A stretch of 64,000 nucleotides of DNA, taken from the NCBI RefSeq assembly GCF_947654165.1, contig NZ_CANTKB010000003.1:120350-184349 (forward strand), given 5' to 3'. The first letter of the stretch is position 1. Every line of letters begins with the position of its first letter. The notes under the pieces were generated by a model. It ran no database searches and was not told the DNA's origin. It saw only the letters and a list, made by a program, of their open reading frames with translations. Below, in pieces: positions 42,371 to 51,250 of this stretch. The DNA is from an uncultured Blautia sp. (GTDB taxonomy: Bacteria > Bacillota > Clostridia > Lachnospirales > Lachnospiraceae). The position numbers were made by a program, and so were the translations under genes.

Positions 42371-43261
42371 ATGTCTATATTTACAGGTGCAGGTGTGGCA
42401 ATTATTACACCAATGAAATCAAATGGTGAAGTAAACTTTGAAAAGTTAGGTGAAATTCTGGAAGAGCAGATTGCAGGAAAGACAGATGCAATTATTATCT
42501 GCGGTACCACAGGAGAATCCTCTACGATGACACATGAGGAGCATCTGGAAACAATTCGCTATACTATTGAGAAAGTGAATAAGAGAATTCCGGTCATCGC
42601 AGGAACAGGGTCAAACTGTACAGAAACAGCTATCTATCTTTCAAAGGAAGCAGAAAAAATGGGTGCTGACGGATTGCTTTTAGTAAGTCCTTACTATAAC
42701 AAGGCCACACAGAAAGGACTGATCGCTCATTATACAGCAATCGCAGAATCTGTGAATATTCCGATCATCCTGTATAACATTGCCGGCAGAACAGGAATCA
42801 ATATCCAGCCGGAGACGATTGCATACTTAGTAAAGAATGTGGAGAACATTGTAGGTGTGAAAGAAGCATCCGGAAACATTTCCCAGGTTGCTGAGATTGC
42901 AGCACTTACAGAAGGAAAATGCGATATTTATTCAGGAAATGATGACCAGATCGTACCGATCATGTCTCTTGGCGGAAAAGGTGTTATTTCTGTGCTGTCA
43001 AATGTTGCTCCTGAATATACACATGATATTGCTGCAAAATATCTGGAAGGAAAAGTAGAAGAAAGCTGCAAAATGCAGTTAGATGCTCTGCCGCTGATTC
43101 ACGCACTGTTTTGCGAAGTGAACCCTATTCCTGTAAAAACAGCAATGAACATGATGGGAAAAGAAGTTGGTCCTATGCGTATGCCTCTTTGCGAGATGGA
43201 AGACGCACATAAAGAAGTGCTGAAAAAGGCTATGAAGGAGTTTGGACTGGAACTGGCATAA
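42371..43261 (+). CDS. dapA: 4-hydroxy-tetrahydrodipicolinate synthase DapA
   Basis: 296 residues. Condenses pyruvate with aspartate semialdehyde in lysine/DAP synthesis. Schiff-base Lys164 in GVKEASGN, Tyr135 in ILYNIAGRTG, GTTGES at 45-50. AAGGAGGA precedes ATG 42371. dapB follows after 36 bases. No lysine riboswitch is seen in the 89-bp leader; a small hairpin (CTCAGAA/TTCTGAG at 42294-42312) lies in it. Confidence 0.96.
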   Translation: MSIFTGAGVAIITPMKSNGEVNFEKLGEILEEQIAGKTDAIIICGTTGESSTMTHEEHLETIRYTIEKVNKRIPVIAGTGSNCTETAIYLSKEAEKMGADGLLLVSPYYNKATQKGLIAHYTAIAESVNIPIILYNIAGRTGINIQPETIAYLVKNVENIVGVKEASGNISQVAEIAALTEGKCDIYSGNDDQIVPIMSLGGKGVISVLSNVAPEYTHDIAAKYLEGKVEESCKMQLDALPLIHALFCEVNPIPVKTAMNMMGKEVGPMRMPLCEMEDAHKEVLKKAMKEFGLELA

Positions 43262-43297
43262 GCGGTTTTAAGATACAGAAGAAAAGAGGATAAACAG

Positions 43298-44056
43298 ATG
43301 GTCAGAATCATTATGAATGGTTGTAATGGTCATATGGGAAGAGTGATCTCAGACCTGGTGGCCAGAGATGAAGATGCAGAAATCGTGGCAGGTGTGGATC
43401 TTACCGATGCAGGAATTCATGCTTATCCGGTATTTACAGATATTCACGCATGTGATGTAGAGGCAGATGTGATGATTGATTTCTCTTCTGCAAAGGCAAC
43501 AGATGCGGTGTTGGAATATTGTGGTAAAAAAGCACTTCCGCTGGTGTTGTGTACAACAGGACTCAGTGAGGAGCAGCTTGAGAAAGTGAAAGACACAGCA
43601 GAGAAGACAGCAGTGCTGCGTTCTGCGAATATGTCTCTTGGAATTAATACCTTGCTGAAGCTTCTTCAGGATGCGGCAAAGGTACTGGCAGCAGCAGGAT
43701 TTGATATGGAAATCGTGGAGCGTCACCATAATCTGAAGGTGGATGCACCAAGCGGAACTGCATTGGCACTGGCGGACAGCTTAAACGAAGCCATGGACAA
43801 TCAATACCATTATGTATATGACAGAAGCCAGAAGAGAGAACAGAGAGATGCCAGGGAGATTGGTATTTCAGCAGTCCGTGGAGGAACAATCGTGGGAGAC
43901 CATGAAGTGATTTTTGCAGGACCGGACGAAGTGATAGAATTTAAGCACACTGCTTATTCAAAGACCGTTTTCGCAAAGGGTGCGGTAGAGGCTGCAAAAT
44001 TCCTGAAGGGAAAACAGGCAGGACTTTACAACATGAGCCATGTGATCAACGGCTGA
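43298..44056 (+). CDS. dapB: 4-hydroxy-tetrahydrodipicolinate reductase DapB
   Basis: 252 residues. NAD(P)H-binding GCNGHMGR at 8-15 and the substrate motif ERHHNLKVDAPSGTA are clear. Second step after dapA, with which it forms an operon. Ends before a strong terminator. Confidence 0.96.
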   Translation: MVRIIMNGCNGHMGRVISDLVARDEDAEIVAGVDLTDAGIHAYPVFTDIHACDVEADVMIDFSSAKATDAVLEYCGKKALPLVLCTTGLSEEQLEKVKDTAEKTAVLRSANMSLGINTLLKLLQDAAKVLAAAGFDMEIVERHHNLKVDAPSGTALALADSLNEAMDNQYHYVYDRSQKREQRDAREIGISAVRGGTIVGDHEVIFAGPDEVIEFKHTAYSKTVFAKGAVEAAKFLKGKQAGLYNMSHVING

Positions 44057-44072
44057 TTTTTCTAAGTGCACG

Positions 44073-44102
44073 AGACTGTTGCTGATGCAGCAGTCTTTTT
44101 TT
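44073..44102 (+). terminator. Terminator of dapAB
   Basis: AGACTGTTGC (44073-44082) pairs with GCAGCAGTCT (44087-44096), then seven T. Confidence 0.9.
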
Positions 44103-44167
44103 GAATAAAAAGCAAGGATTATGTTTATATTAACAGCAGAACTTAATAGAAAAGGAGAACAAATCTT

Positions 44168-44524
44168 ATGAAAAACACGAAAAAAATGCTTGTAGGACTG
44201 CTGTTAGCTGCTGCTTTGTGTATGGTTACTGCCTGCGGTAACACAGACAAAAATAATTCAGGGAATAATAGTGCTGTGGAGAATAATCAGAATGCGGATA
44301 ACAGTGACAATGAAAAGGGAACAGCAGGCAGTACCAGGGATGACGGAATCGTTGGGGATACGGGAGAAGCTATCAAAGACGGCGCAGAGGAACTGGGGGA
44401 TGACATCAGAAACGGTGTAGATGATGCAGAAGATTCCATGAGAAACAACGGAAAGAATGCTATGAATGACAGCAATGCACAAAACAATACAGAAAAGAAT
44501 GGCAATGCAGATACAATGAGATAA
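44168..44524 (+). CDS. Small lipoprotein of unknown function
   Basis: 118 residues. Signal peptide with lipobox VTAC. The mature part is low in complexity: Asn/Asp/Gly-rich, with an amphipathic DAEDSMRNNGKNAM stretch. AAAGGAG lies 8 bases before ATG 44168. Likely surface-exposed; no domain recognised. Confidence 0.6.
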   Translation: MKNTKKMLVGLLLAAALCMVTACGNTDKNNSGNNSAVENNQNADNSDNEKGTAGSTRDDGIVGDTGEAIKDGAEELGDDIRNGVDDAEDSMRNNGKNAMNDSNAQNNTEKNGNADTMR

Positions 44525-44614
44525 AAAGATATTATATGTAGAGGAAAAAGCAGGAATTAAGAGGGCAAAAGACTATACAAAAATAGAAACAGTTTCTAAA
44601 TTTTCTAAAAACTG

Positions 44615-44643
44615 TTGAATAAACGAAGGAATATTGATATAAT
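44615..44643 (+). promoter_or_regulatory. Promoter of hpf
   Basis: TTGAAT (44615-44620), 17-bp spacer, perfect TATAAT (44638-44643). An inverted repeat AACAGTTT (44588-44595)/AAACTGTT (44609-44616) touches the -35 box and may be an operator. A small AGCAA/TTGCT stem lies in the leader. Confidence 0.65.
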
Positions 44644-44706
44644 AAGAATACATTACAGAGCAATACTCTTGCTTATGTAAAATACACGTAAAAGGGGTTG
44701 GACAGA

Positions 44707-45237
44707 ATGAAGTTTGTTATTAGCGGAAAAAATATTGACGTTACAGAAGGCCTTAAAAATGCAGTGGAAGACAAGCTGGGGAAACTGGAGAGATATTTCA
44801 CCTCTGACACAGAAATAATTGTTACACTCAGCGTAGAGAAAGAAAGACAGAAGATCGAAGTCACCATTCCGGTAAAAGGAAATATCATCCGTTCTGAACA
44901 GGTGAGCAGTGACATGTATGTTTCCATTGATCTTGTAGAAGAAATCATTGAGAGACAGTTAAGAAAATACAAAAATAAAATTATTGATAAAAAACAGAGT
45001 TCAGGTTTCCAGCCGGAGTTTGTAGAGAAGGATTTCGAGGAAGACGGAAATGAAATCAAGATTATCCGTACCAAGAAATTTGGATTCAAGCCAATGTATC
45101 CGGAAGATGCCTGTGTACAGATGGAATTGTTGGGACACAACTTCTTTGTATTCCTGAACGCAGAGACAGAAGAGGTCAATGTAGTGTATAAGAGAAAAGG
45201 AAATACCTACGGACTGATCGAGCCTGATTTTGGCTGA
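44707..45237 (+). CDS. hpf: Ribosome hibernation factor HPF, long form
   Basis: 176 residues. The N-terminal HPF/RaiA domain (1-95) starts MKFVISGKNIDVTEGLK. The C-terminal dimerisation domain (about 120-175; IIRTKKFGFKPMYPEDAC, EEVNVVYKRK, GLIEPDFG) is that of long HPF, which joins two 70S ribosomes into 100S in stationary phase. ATG 44707 is chosen over a TTG three codons earlier because AAAGGGG lies 9 bases before it. Confidence 0.95.
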   Translation: MKFVISGKNIDVTEGLKNAVEDKLGKLERYFTSDTEIIVTLSVEKERQKIEVTIPVKGNIIRSEQVSSDMYVSIDLVEEIIERQLRKYKNKIIDKKQSSGFQPEFVEKDFEEDGNEIKIIRTKKFGFKPMYPEDACVQMELLGHNFFVFLNAETEEVNVVYKRKGNTYGLIEPDFG

Positions 45238-45290
45238 TCGCATTCTTTTTGAGCGGCAGGGCTTAGAAACAGAAGATGAGTAAATGAGAG

Positions 45291-45336
45291 GGAAGGGTCT
45301 GATATCTTTCAAAGAGAGGTATCAGCCTTCCTTTTT
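45291..45336 (+). terminator. Terminator of hpf
   Basis: GGAAGGGTCTGATATCT pairs, with mismatches, with AGAGGTATCAGCCTTCC, then TTTTT. Confidence 0.8.
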
Positions 45337-45349
45337 GTATTTTTAGATG

Positions 45350-45378
45350 TTGTGCAAAGGAGCGGAAAGTGTTACAAT
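45350..45378 (+). promoter_or_regulatory. Promoter of secA
   Basis: TTGTGC (45350-45355), 17-bp spacer, TACAAT (45373-45378), 47 bases before the start codon. Confidence 0.6.
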
Positions 45379-45424
45379 GAAATCTAAGAGCGTTAAAATC
45401 TATAGATTTTGGGAGTAATCATAC

Positions 45425-47995
45425 ATGAATATCATTAAAAAAATGTTTGGAACACACAGTGAGCGAGAATTAAAACGTATTTACGCAACTGTGGATAAAA
45501 TTGAAGCTCTTCGTCCATCCATGCAGGCTTTAAGTGATGAGGAACTGCAGGAGAAGACAAGAGAGTATAAAAACCGTCTGGAAAAAGGAGAAACCTTAGA
45601 TCAGCTTCTTCCGGAAGCTTTTGCAACAGTAAGAGAGGCTGCAAAACGTGTGCTGGGTATGGAACATTACCGTGTACAGTTGATCGGTGGTATCATTCTT
45701 CATCAGGGACGTATTGCTGAAATGAAGACAGGTGAAGGGAAAACATTAGTTTCTACTCTCCCGGCCTATCTGAATGCCCTGGAAGGTAAAGGTGTCCATA
45801 TCGTAACCGTCAATGACTATCTGGCTAACCGTGATGCTCAGTGGATGGGAAAAGTCCATGAGTTTTTGGGACTGACAGTCGGTGTGGTTCTGAACTCTAT
45901 GAAAAATGATGAGAGACGTGCTCAGTATGCATGTGACATCACCTATGTTACTAATAATGAACTGGGATTTGATTATCTTCGTGACAACATGGTCATCTAT
46001 AAGGAACAACTGGTGCAGAGAGACTTGCATTATGCCATCATTGATGAGGTTGACTCTGTTTTAATCGATGAGGCACGTACCCCTCTGATCATTTCCGGAC
46101 AGAGTGGAAAATCCACCAAACTCTACGAGGTTTGCGATATTCTTGCAAAACAGCTGGAGCGAGGAGAAGCCAGCGGTGAGATGACCAAGATGACCGCCAT
46201 TATGGGTGAGGAAATCACAGAAACCGGTGACTTTATTGTAAATGAAAAAGACAAAATCGTAAACCTGACAGAGCAGGGTGTGAAAAAGGTTGAAAAATTC
46301 TTTAATATTGAAAACCTTGCAGATCCGGAAAACCTGGAAATCCAGCACAACATTATTCTGGCTCTTCGTGCTCATTATCTCATGTTCAGAGATCAGGATT
46401 ATGTGGTAAAAGATGATGAAGTTTTGATCGTTGATGAGTTTACCGGACGTATTATGCCGGGAAGACGTTACTCTGACGGTCTTCATCAGGCAATCGAAGC
46501 AAAAGAACATGTGAAGGTAAGAAGAGAGAGCAAGACGCTGGCTACCATTACCTTCCAGAACTTCTTTAATAAATATGCGAAGAAATCAGGTATGACCGGT
46601 ACGGCACTTACTGAGGAGCAGGAGTTCCGTGATATTTATGGTATGGACGTTATTGAGATTCCTACCAATAAACCGGTGGCTCGTATTGACCAGGAAGATG
46701 CGGTTTACATGACCAAAAAGGAAAAATTCCGTGCAGTTGTGGAGGCCGTGAAGGAGGCTCATGCCAAGAATCAGCCGGTGCTTGTTGGTACTATTACCAT
46801 TGAAACTTCTGAGCTTTTAAGCCGTATGCTCAAAAGAGAGGGGATTCCTCATCAGGTATTGAATGCGAAATTCCATGAGATGGAGGCTGAGATTGTTGCT
46901 CACGCAGGTGAGGCAGGAAATGTTACCATCGCTACCAACATGGCAGGTCGTGGTACGGATATTAAGCTGGATGAAGTTTCTAAGAATGCAGGTGGTCTGA
47001 AAATCATCGGTACAGAGCGTCATGAATCACGCCGTATTGATAATCAGTTAAGAGGACGTTCCGGACGTCAGGGAGATCCGGGTGAATCCCGCTTCTATAT
47101 TTCCCTGGAAGATGACCTTATGCGTCTTTTCGGTTCTGAGAAGCTGATGGGAGTGTTCAAATCTCTGGGTGTGGCTGAGAATGAGCAGATTGAGCATAAG
47201 ATGCTTTCCAGTGCTATTGAAAAGGCTCAGAAGAAGATTGAAGGAAATAACTACGGTATCCGTAAAAACCTGCTGGATTATGACCAGGTCAATAATGAGC
47301 AGCGTGAGATTATTTATAAAGAAAGACGTATGGTTCTGGATGGAGCAAACATGCGTGATTCCATCTATAAGATGATCACAGATACTGTGGATCACACAGT
47401 AGATATGTGCCTGTCTGATGATGTGGATCAGGAAGAATGGGATTTAGGAGAAATCAATTCTGTATTGCTGCCTACTATTCCGCTGAAACCTCTGGTATTT
47501 GAAGATGTAAAAGGCAAGAAAAAGAATCAGGTGAAACAGGAGCTGAAGGAAAAAGCTGTAAAACTCTATGAGGAGAAAGAAGCAGAATTTCCGGAGGCAG
47601 AGCAGCTTCGTGAACTGGAACGTGTCATTCTTCTGAAGGTCATTGACCAGAAATGGATGGATCATATTGATGATATGGATCAGCTCCGTCAGGGAATCGG
47701 TCTTCAGGCATATGGTCAGAGAGATCCAAAGGTAGAATACAAGATGCAGGCATATGAGATGTTCGACGGAATGATCGCATCGATTCAGGAAGCAACCTTG
47801 AGACTTCTGTATCATGTACGTCTGGAGCATAAAGTAGAAAGAGAACAGGTGGCTCAGGTAACCGGAACCAACAAAGATGAGAGCGGACCGAAAAAACCAG
47901 TCCAAAGAGCAGAGAAGAAAGTATATCCAAATGATCCCTGCCCATGCGGCAGCGGCAAGAAATATAAGCAGTGCTGCGGCAGAAAGCCAGTATAA
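45425..47995 (+). CDS. secA: Preprotein translocase ATPase SecA
   Basis: 856 residues. Walker A MKTGEGKT (100-107), DEVDSVLIDEARTPL, the TNMAGRGTDI helicase motif, and a zinc-binding tail DPCPCGSGKKYKQCC. Drives proteins through SecYEG. Own promoter. Full length. Confidence 0.98.
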   Translation: MNIIKKMFGTHSERELKRIYATVDKIEALRPSMQALSDEELQEKTREYKNRLEKGETLDQLLPEAFATVREAAKRVLGMEHYRVQLIGGIILHQGRIAEMKTGEGKTLVSTLPAYLNALEGKGVHIVTVNDYLANRDAQWMGKVHEFLGLTVGVVLNSMKNDERRAQYACDITYVTNNELGFDYLRDNMVIYKEQLVQRDLHYAIIDEVDSVLIDEARTPLIISGQSGKSTKLYEVCDILAKQLERGEASGEMTKMTAIMGEEITETGDFIVNEKDKIVNLTEQGVKKVEKFFNIENLADPENLEIQHNIILALRAHYLMFRDQDYVVKDDEVLIVDEFTGRIMPGRRYSDGLHQAIEAKEHVKVRRESKTLATITFQNFFNKYAKKSGMTGTALTEEQEFRDIYGMDVIEIPTNKPVARIDQEDAVYMTKKEKFRAVVEAVKEAHAKNQPVLVGTITIETSELLSRMLKREGIPHQVLNAKFHEMEAEIVAHAGEAGNVTIATNMAGRGTDIKLDEVSKNAGGLKIIGTERHESRRIDNQLRGRSGRQGDPGESRFYISLEDDLMRLFGSEKLMGVFKSLGVAENEQIEHKMLSSAIEKAQKKIEGNNYGIRKNLLDYDQVNNEQREIIYKERRMVLDGANMRDSIYKMITDTVDHTVDMCLSDDVDQEEWDLGEINSVLLPTIPLKPLVFEDVKGKKKNQVKQELKEKAVKLYEEKEAEFPEAEQLRELERVILLKVIDQKWMDHIDDMDQLRQGIGLQAYGQRDPKVEYKMQAYEMFDGMIASIQEATLRLLYHVRLEHKVEREQVAQVTGTNKDESGPKKPVQRAEKKVYPNDPCPCGSGKKYKQCCGRKPV

Positions 47996-48005
47996 CAAAT
48001 AAGAG

Positions 48006-48047
48006 AACTGCTGTAGATACGGGAAACTGTAGCTGCAGCAGTTTTTC
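48006..48047 (+). terminator. Terminator of secA
   Basis: AACTGCTG (48006-48013) pairs with CAGCAGTT (48036-48043), followed by TTTT. Confidence 0.8.
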
Positions 48048-48098
48048 TGATACTGTTTGGAAACGAGCAGAGGGTGTTTTGGGAAAGGAGGAGCAGAT

Positions 48099-48341
48099 AT
48101 GGGACAGATGGTAGACTTCACAATGGAGAGAGAAGGGCTTGTGAAACCGGGAGACCGGGTGGAATTAAAAGAAGACCAGGCACTTACCATGGCGGGGATG
48201 ATGTATTATTATACTATCCGGCCGGCAGAAGCGATGTCCAGTAATCTGAAGAAACCTTTAAGAAAACTGACCGGAACAGTAGTAAAAGTAGAGCAGCAGG
48301 TCAGCATTTACATGGTAACCGTAGAAATTGATGAAGAATAG
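48099..48341 (+). CDS. Small protein of unknown function upstream of prfB
   Basis: 80 residues from ATG 48099 with AAAGGAGGA before it; 14 codons of open frame upstream lack a site. Beta-rich: GLVKPGDRVELKEDQ, then LRKLTGTVVKVEQQVSIYMVTVEI. The repeated GDRV/GTVV pattern suggests a small SH3- or OB-like barrel. No match recalled. Its stop lies 12 bases before the prfB start, so it is coupled to it. Confidence 0.6.
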   Translation: MGQMVDFTMEREGLVKPGDRVELKEDQALTMAGMMYYYTIRPAEAMSSNLKKPLRKLTGTVVKVEQQVSIYMVTVEIDEE

Positions 48342-48353
48342 GAGAAAATGTGT

Positions 48354-49472
48354 ATGGTTGAATTAGATCAGTTTAAATATACTTTGAATACGTATGAAGA
48401 GCCTTTAAAAGAGGTGAGGGATTCTCTGGATCTGGAGAATAAAGAGCAGAGAGTGGAAGAACTGGAGCGTGAAATGGAAGCCCCGGGATTCTGGGATGAT
48501 GCAGAGCGTTCCCAGAAGATGATGAAGGAATTAAGTGCACTGAAAGGTGATATGGAAATCTATCATAAACTGCTGAATCAGAAAGAAGAAATTGAGTTGA
48601 TGATTGAGATGGGATATGAGGAAAACGATGCTTCTGTCATTCCAGATATTCAGGAAATGCTGGATGAATTCCAGCGTGATTTTGAGCATATCCGGATCAA
48701 GACTCTGCTCTCAGGAGAGTATGATAAGGACAATGCCATTGTAACTCTCCATGCAGGTGCAGGCGGTACAGAATCCTGTGACTGGGCAAGCATGCTCTAC
48801 CGTATGTATTTGCGCTGGGCTGACCGTCAGGGATTTTCTACAGAGGTTCTGGATTATCTGGACGGTGAAGAGGCTGGAATCAAGTCTGTTACCTTCCAGG
48901 TGAATGGAGAAAATGCCTATGGTTATTTAAAATCAGAAAAGGGCGTACACCGTCTGGTGCGTATCTCTCCTTTTAATGCAGCAGGAAAGCGTCAGACATC
49001 CTTTGTATCCTGTGATGTCATGCCGGATATTGAAGAAGATGTAGACGTAGAGATTAATCCGGATGATCTGCGTATTGATACTTACCGTTCCAGTGGTGCA
49101 GGCGGACAGCATATTAACAAAACTTCTTCTGCTATCCGTATCACACATCTTCCTACGGGAATTGTGGTACAGTGTCAGAATGAGCGTTCTCAGTTCCAGA
49201 ACAAAGATAAAGCCATGCAGATGCTGAAGGCAAAACTGTATTTATTAAAACAGCAGGAAAATGAGAAAAAATTATCCGGTATCCAGGGTGAACTGACAGA
49301 AATCGGATGGGGCAACCAGATTCGTTCTTATGTCATGCAGCCATATACTATGGTCAAAGACCATAGAACTAACGAAGAATCAGGAAATGTGGATGCAGTG
49401 ATGAATGGAAATATTGATAATTTTATCAATGCATACCTGAAGTGGGTTGCTTTGGGGAAAATAGAAAAGTAG
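48354..49472 (+). CDS. prfB: Peptide chain release factor 2
   Basis: 372 residues from ATG 48354 (AGGAG 9 bases before; ATG 48348 is too close). It releases peptides at UAA and UGA. The stop-reading tripeptide SPF is in RISPFNAAGKRQ and the catalytic GGQ in SSGAGGQHIN. The frame continues through SLDLENKEQR without the in-frame UGA and +1 shift that regulates RF2 in many bacteria. Confidence 0.97.
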   Translation: MVELDQFKYTLNTYEEPLKEVRDSLDLENKEQRVEELEREMEAPGFWDDAERSQKMMKELSALKGDMEIYHKLLNQKEEIELMIEMGYEENDASVIPDIQEMLDEFQRDFEHIRIKTLLSGEYDKDNAIVTLHAGAGGTESCDWASMLYRMYLRWADRQGFSTEVLDYLDGEEAGIKSVTFQVNGENAYGYLKSEKGVHRLVRISPFNAAGKRQTSFVSCDVMPDIEEDVDVEINPDDLRIDTYRSSGAGGQHINKTSSAIRITHLPTGIVVQCQNERSQFQNKDKAMQMLKAKLYLLKQQENEKKLSGIQGELTEIGWGNQIRSYVMQPYTMVKDHRTNEESGNVDAVMNGNIDNFINAYLKWVALGKIEK

Positions 49473-49549
49473 TTGATTAATGTCCTAAAGTGTGTTAATA
49501 TCTTTTGAGGACGAACAAATGTGTTTTTGAAAAGAACAAAGGTAGAGTT

Positions 49550-49993
49550 ATGGCAGATAATCGTAGGTATTTTGTAGTGACAGAAAAGGCAGTACCGGAT
49601 GTATTGCTGAAAGTAGTGGAAGCAAAAAGACTTCTGGATATTCAGAAGTCCGTGACTGTGCAGGAGGCCGTAGATGCGGTTGGCATCAGCAGAAGCTCTT
49701 TTTATAAGTATAAGGATGATATCTTTCCCTTTAAGGAAAAGACCAGGGGACAGAATATTACGTTTATCATTCAGATGGATGATGAGCCGGGACTGCTTTC
49801 TGCTGTGCTGGGAACCATTGCGAAGTTCCATGGGAATATATTGACCATTCATCAGAGCATTCCTATGAATGGGATTGCATCTCTTACCCTGAGTGTGACC
49901 ATTGCAGAAGCAGAAGGCGATGCAGCAGCAATGGTAGAGAATATTGAGCATATTGAGGGAGTCCATTATCTCAAGATATTGGGAAGAGAGTAG
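49550..49993 (+). CDS. ACT domain protein (UPF0735/PheB-like)
   Basis: 147 residues from ATG 49550 (AAAGGTAGAG upstream). Residues 35-65 form a helix-turn-helix (VTVQEAVDAVGISRSSFYKYKD), then an ACT domain (about 75-145; ITFIIQMDDEPGLLSAVLGTIA). The combination suits an amino-acid-responsive regulator. It stands 25 bases before hom and is probably in its operon. Confidence 0.85.
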   Translation: MADNRRYFVVTEKAVPDVLLKVVEAKRLLDIQKSVTVQEAVDAVGISRSSFYKYKDDIFPFKEKTRGQNITFIIQMDDEPGLLSAVLGTIAKFHGNILTIHQSIPMNGIASLTLSVTIAEAEGDAAAMVENIEHIEGVHYLKILGRE

Positions 49994-50018
49994 AGAAATA
50001 TAAAAGGAGAAAAACAGC

Positions 50019-51236
50019 ATGATTCAGATTGCGGTATTAGGTTATGGCACAGTAGGTTCTGGTGTTGTAGAGGTAATAGAAACGAATTATGAAAGTATTA
50101 AAAAAAGAGCCAAAGATGAGATTCGCATTAAATATGTACTTGATCTGAGAGAATTTCCGGGAAGTACGATTGAAGATATTTTAGTCCATGATTATGAACA
50201 GATCGTCAATGATCCGGAAGTTAAAATTGTAGTGGAGGTTATGGGTGGTGTAGAACCTGCTTACACATTCACAAAAAGAGCACTGGAGGCAGGAAAGAAT
50301 GTATGTACCTCCAATAAGGAACTGGTGGCAAGGCATGGACAGGAATTAATGAAGCTGGCAGCCGAAAAGAACGTGAACTACATGTTTGAGGCAAGCTGCG
50401 GAGGGGGAATCCCTATTATCCGTCCTTTGAATTCCTCTCTCACAGCAGATGAAATCGATGAAATTTCAGGTATCTTAAATGGAACAACCAACTATATTCT
50501 GACCGAGATGTCAGACCACTATGCAGATTTTGACACAGTATTAAAAGATGCCCAGGATTTGGGATACGCAGAGCGAAATCCGGAAGCGGATGTGGAGGGA
50601 TATGATGCATGCAGAAAGATTGCGATCCTTTCTTCTCTGGCTTATGGATCACATGTAAATTATGAAGATATTTATACAGAAGGAATCACAAAGATTACCG
50701 TAGAAGATATGAAATATGCCAATGCCATGGGAATGAGCATCAAACTTCTGGCAACCAGCCGCAGAAAGGGCAATCGCTTTTATGCAATGGTATGTCCGGT
50801 GATGATTGGCAAGGACAGTCCGCTGTACAGTGTAAATGGTGTGTTTAACGGCATTTTTGTACACGGAAATGTCTTAGGAGATGCTATGTTTTACGGCAGT
50901 GGTGCAGGAAAACTTCCTACGGCCAGTGCAGTAGTGGCGGATGTGGTAGACTGTGCAAAACATCTGAATAAGACGGTTATGATGAGCTGGAGCAGCCATG
51001 GGCTTGATATGGTAGATATCAAGAATGTACAGCATAAGTTCTTTGTGAGGGTGAAAGGAAACCCGGAAGAAGCACAGGAAGCTGTAAAAGAAGCGTTTGG
51101 TGAGGTGAAGACCCTGGTACTTCCGGAACTGGAAGGCGAGTTTGGATTTGTAACAGAGAAGATGAGAGAAGGAGACTATGACGAAAAAGCAGGAAAACTT
51201 GCAAGTATCGTCAGCAGAATCCGTGTGAGAGCATAG
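50019..51236 (+). CDS. hom: Homoserine dehydrogenase
   Basis: 405 residues. NAD(P) loop VLGYGTVGSGVV at 5-16; EASCGGGIPIIRPL and GILNGTTNYIL in the catalytic domain; a short C-terminal ACT-like segment. It reduces aspartate semialdehyde to homoserine for threonine and methionine. AAGGAG 8 bases before ATG 50019. Confidence 0.96.
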   Translation: MIQIAVLGYGTVGSGVVEVIETNYESIKKRAKDEIRIKYVLDLREFPGSTIEDILVHDYEQIVNDPEVKIVVEVMGGVEPAYTFTKRALEAGKNVCTSNKELVARHGQELMKLAAEKNVNYMFEASCGGGIPIIRPLNSSLTADEIDEISGILNGTTNYILTEMSDHYADFDTVLKDAQDLGYAERNPEADVEGYDACRKIAILSSLAYGSHVNYEDIYTEGITKITVEDMKYANAMGMSIKLLATSRRKGNRFYAMVCPVMIGKDSPLYSVNGVFNGIFVHGNVLGDAMFYGSGAGKLPTASAVVADVVDCAKHLNKTVMMSWSSHGLDMVDIKNVQHKFFVRVKGNPEEAQEAVKEAFGEVKTLVLPELEGEFGFVTEKMREGDYDEKAGKLASIVSRIRVRA

Positions 51237-51250
51237 AGGTGGGATGATTT

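Noticed and set aside
44525..44706. raiA-motif RNA upstream of hpf
   Set aside because: The leader after the promoter is about 55 bases and shows only a 5-bp stem, far too small for that RNA.
47444..48190. 248-aa minus-strand ORF over the end of secA
   Set aside because: Shadow of secA; Phe/Leu/Ser-rich without a recognisable fold.
49473..49549. T-box or other leader before the ACT-hom genes
   Set aside because: Only 77 bases with a short GTCCT/AGGAC pairing; no T-box features.
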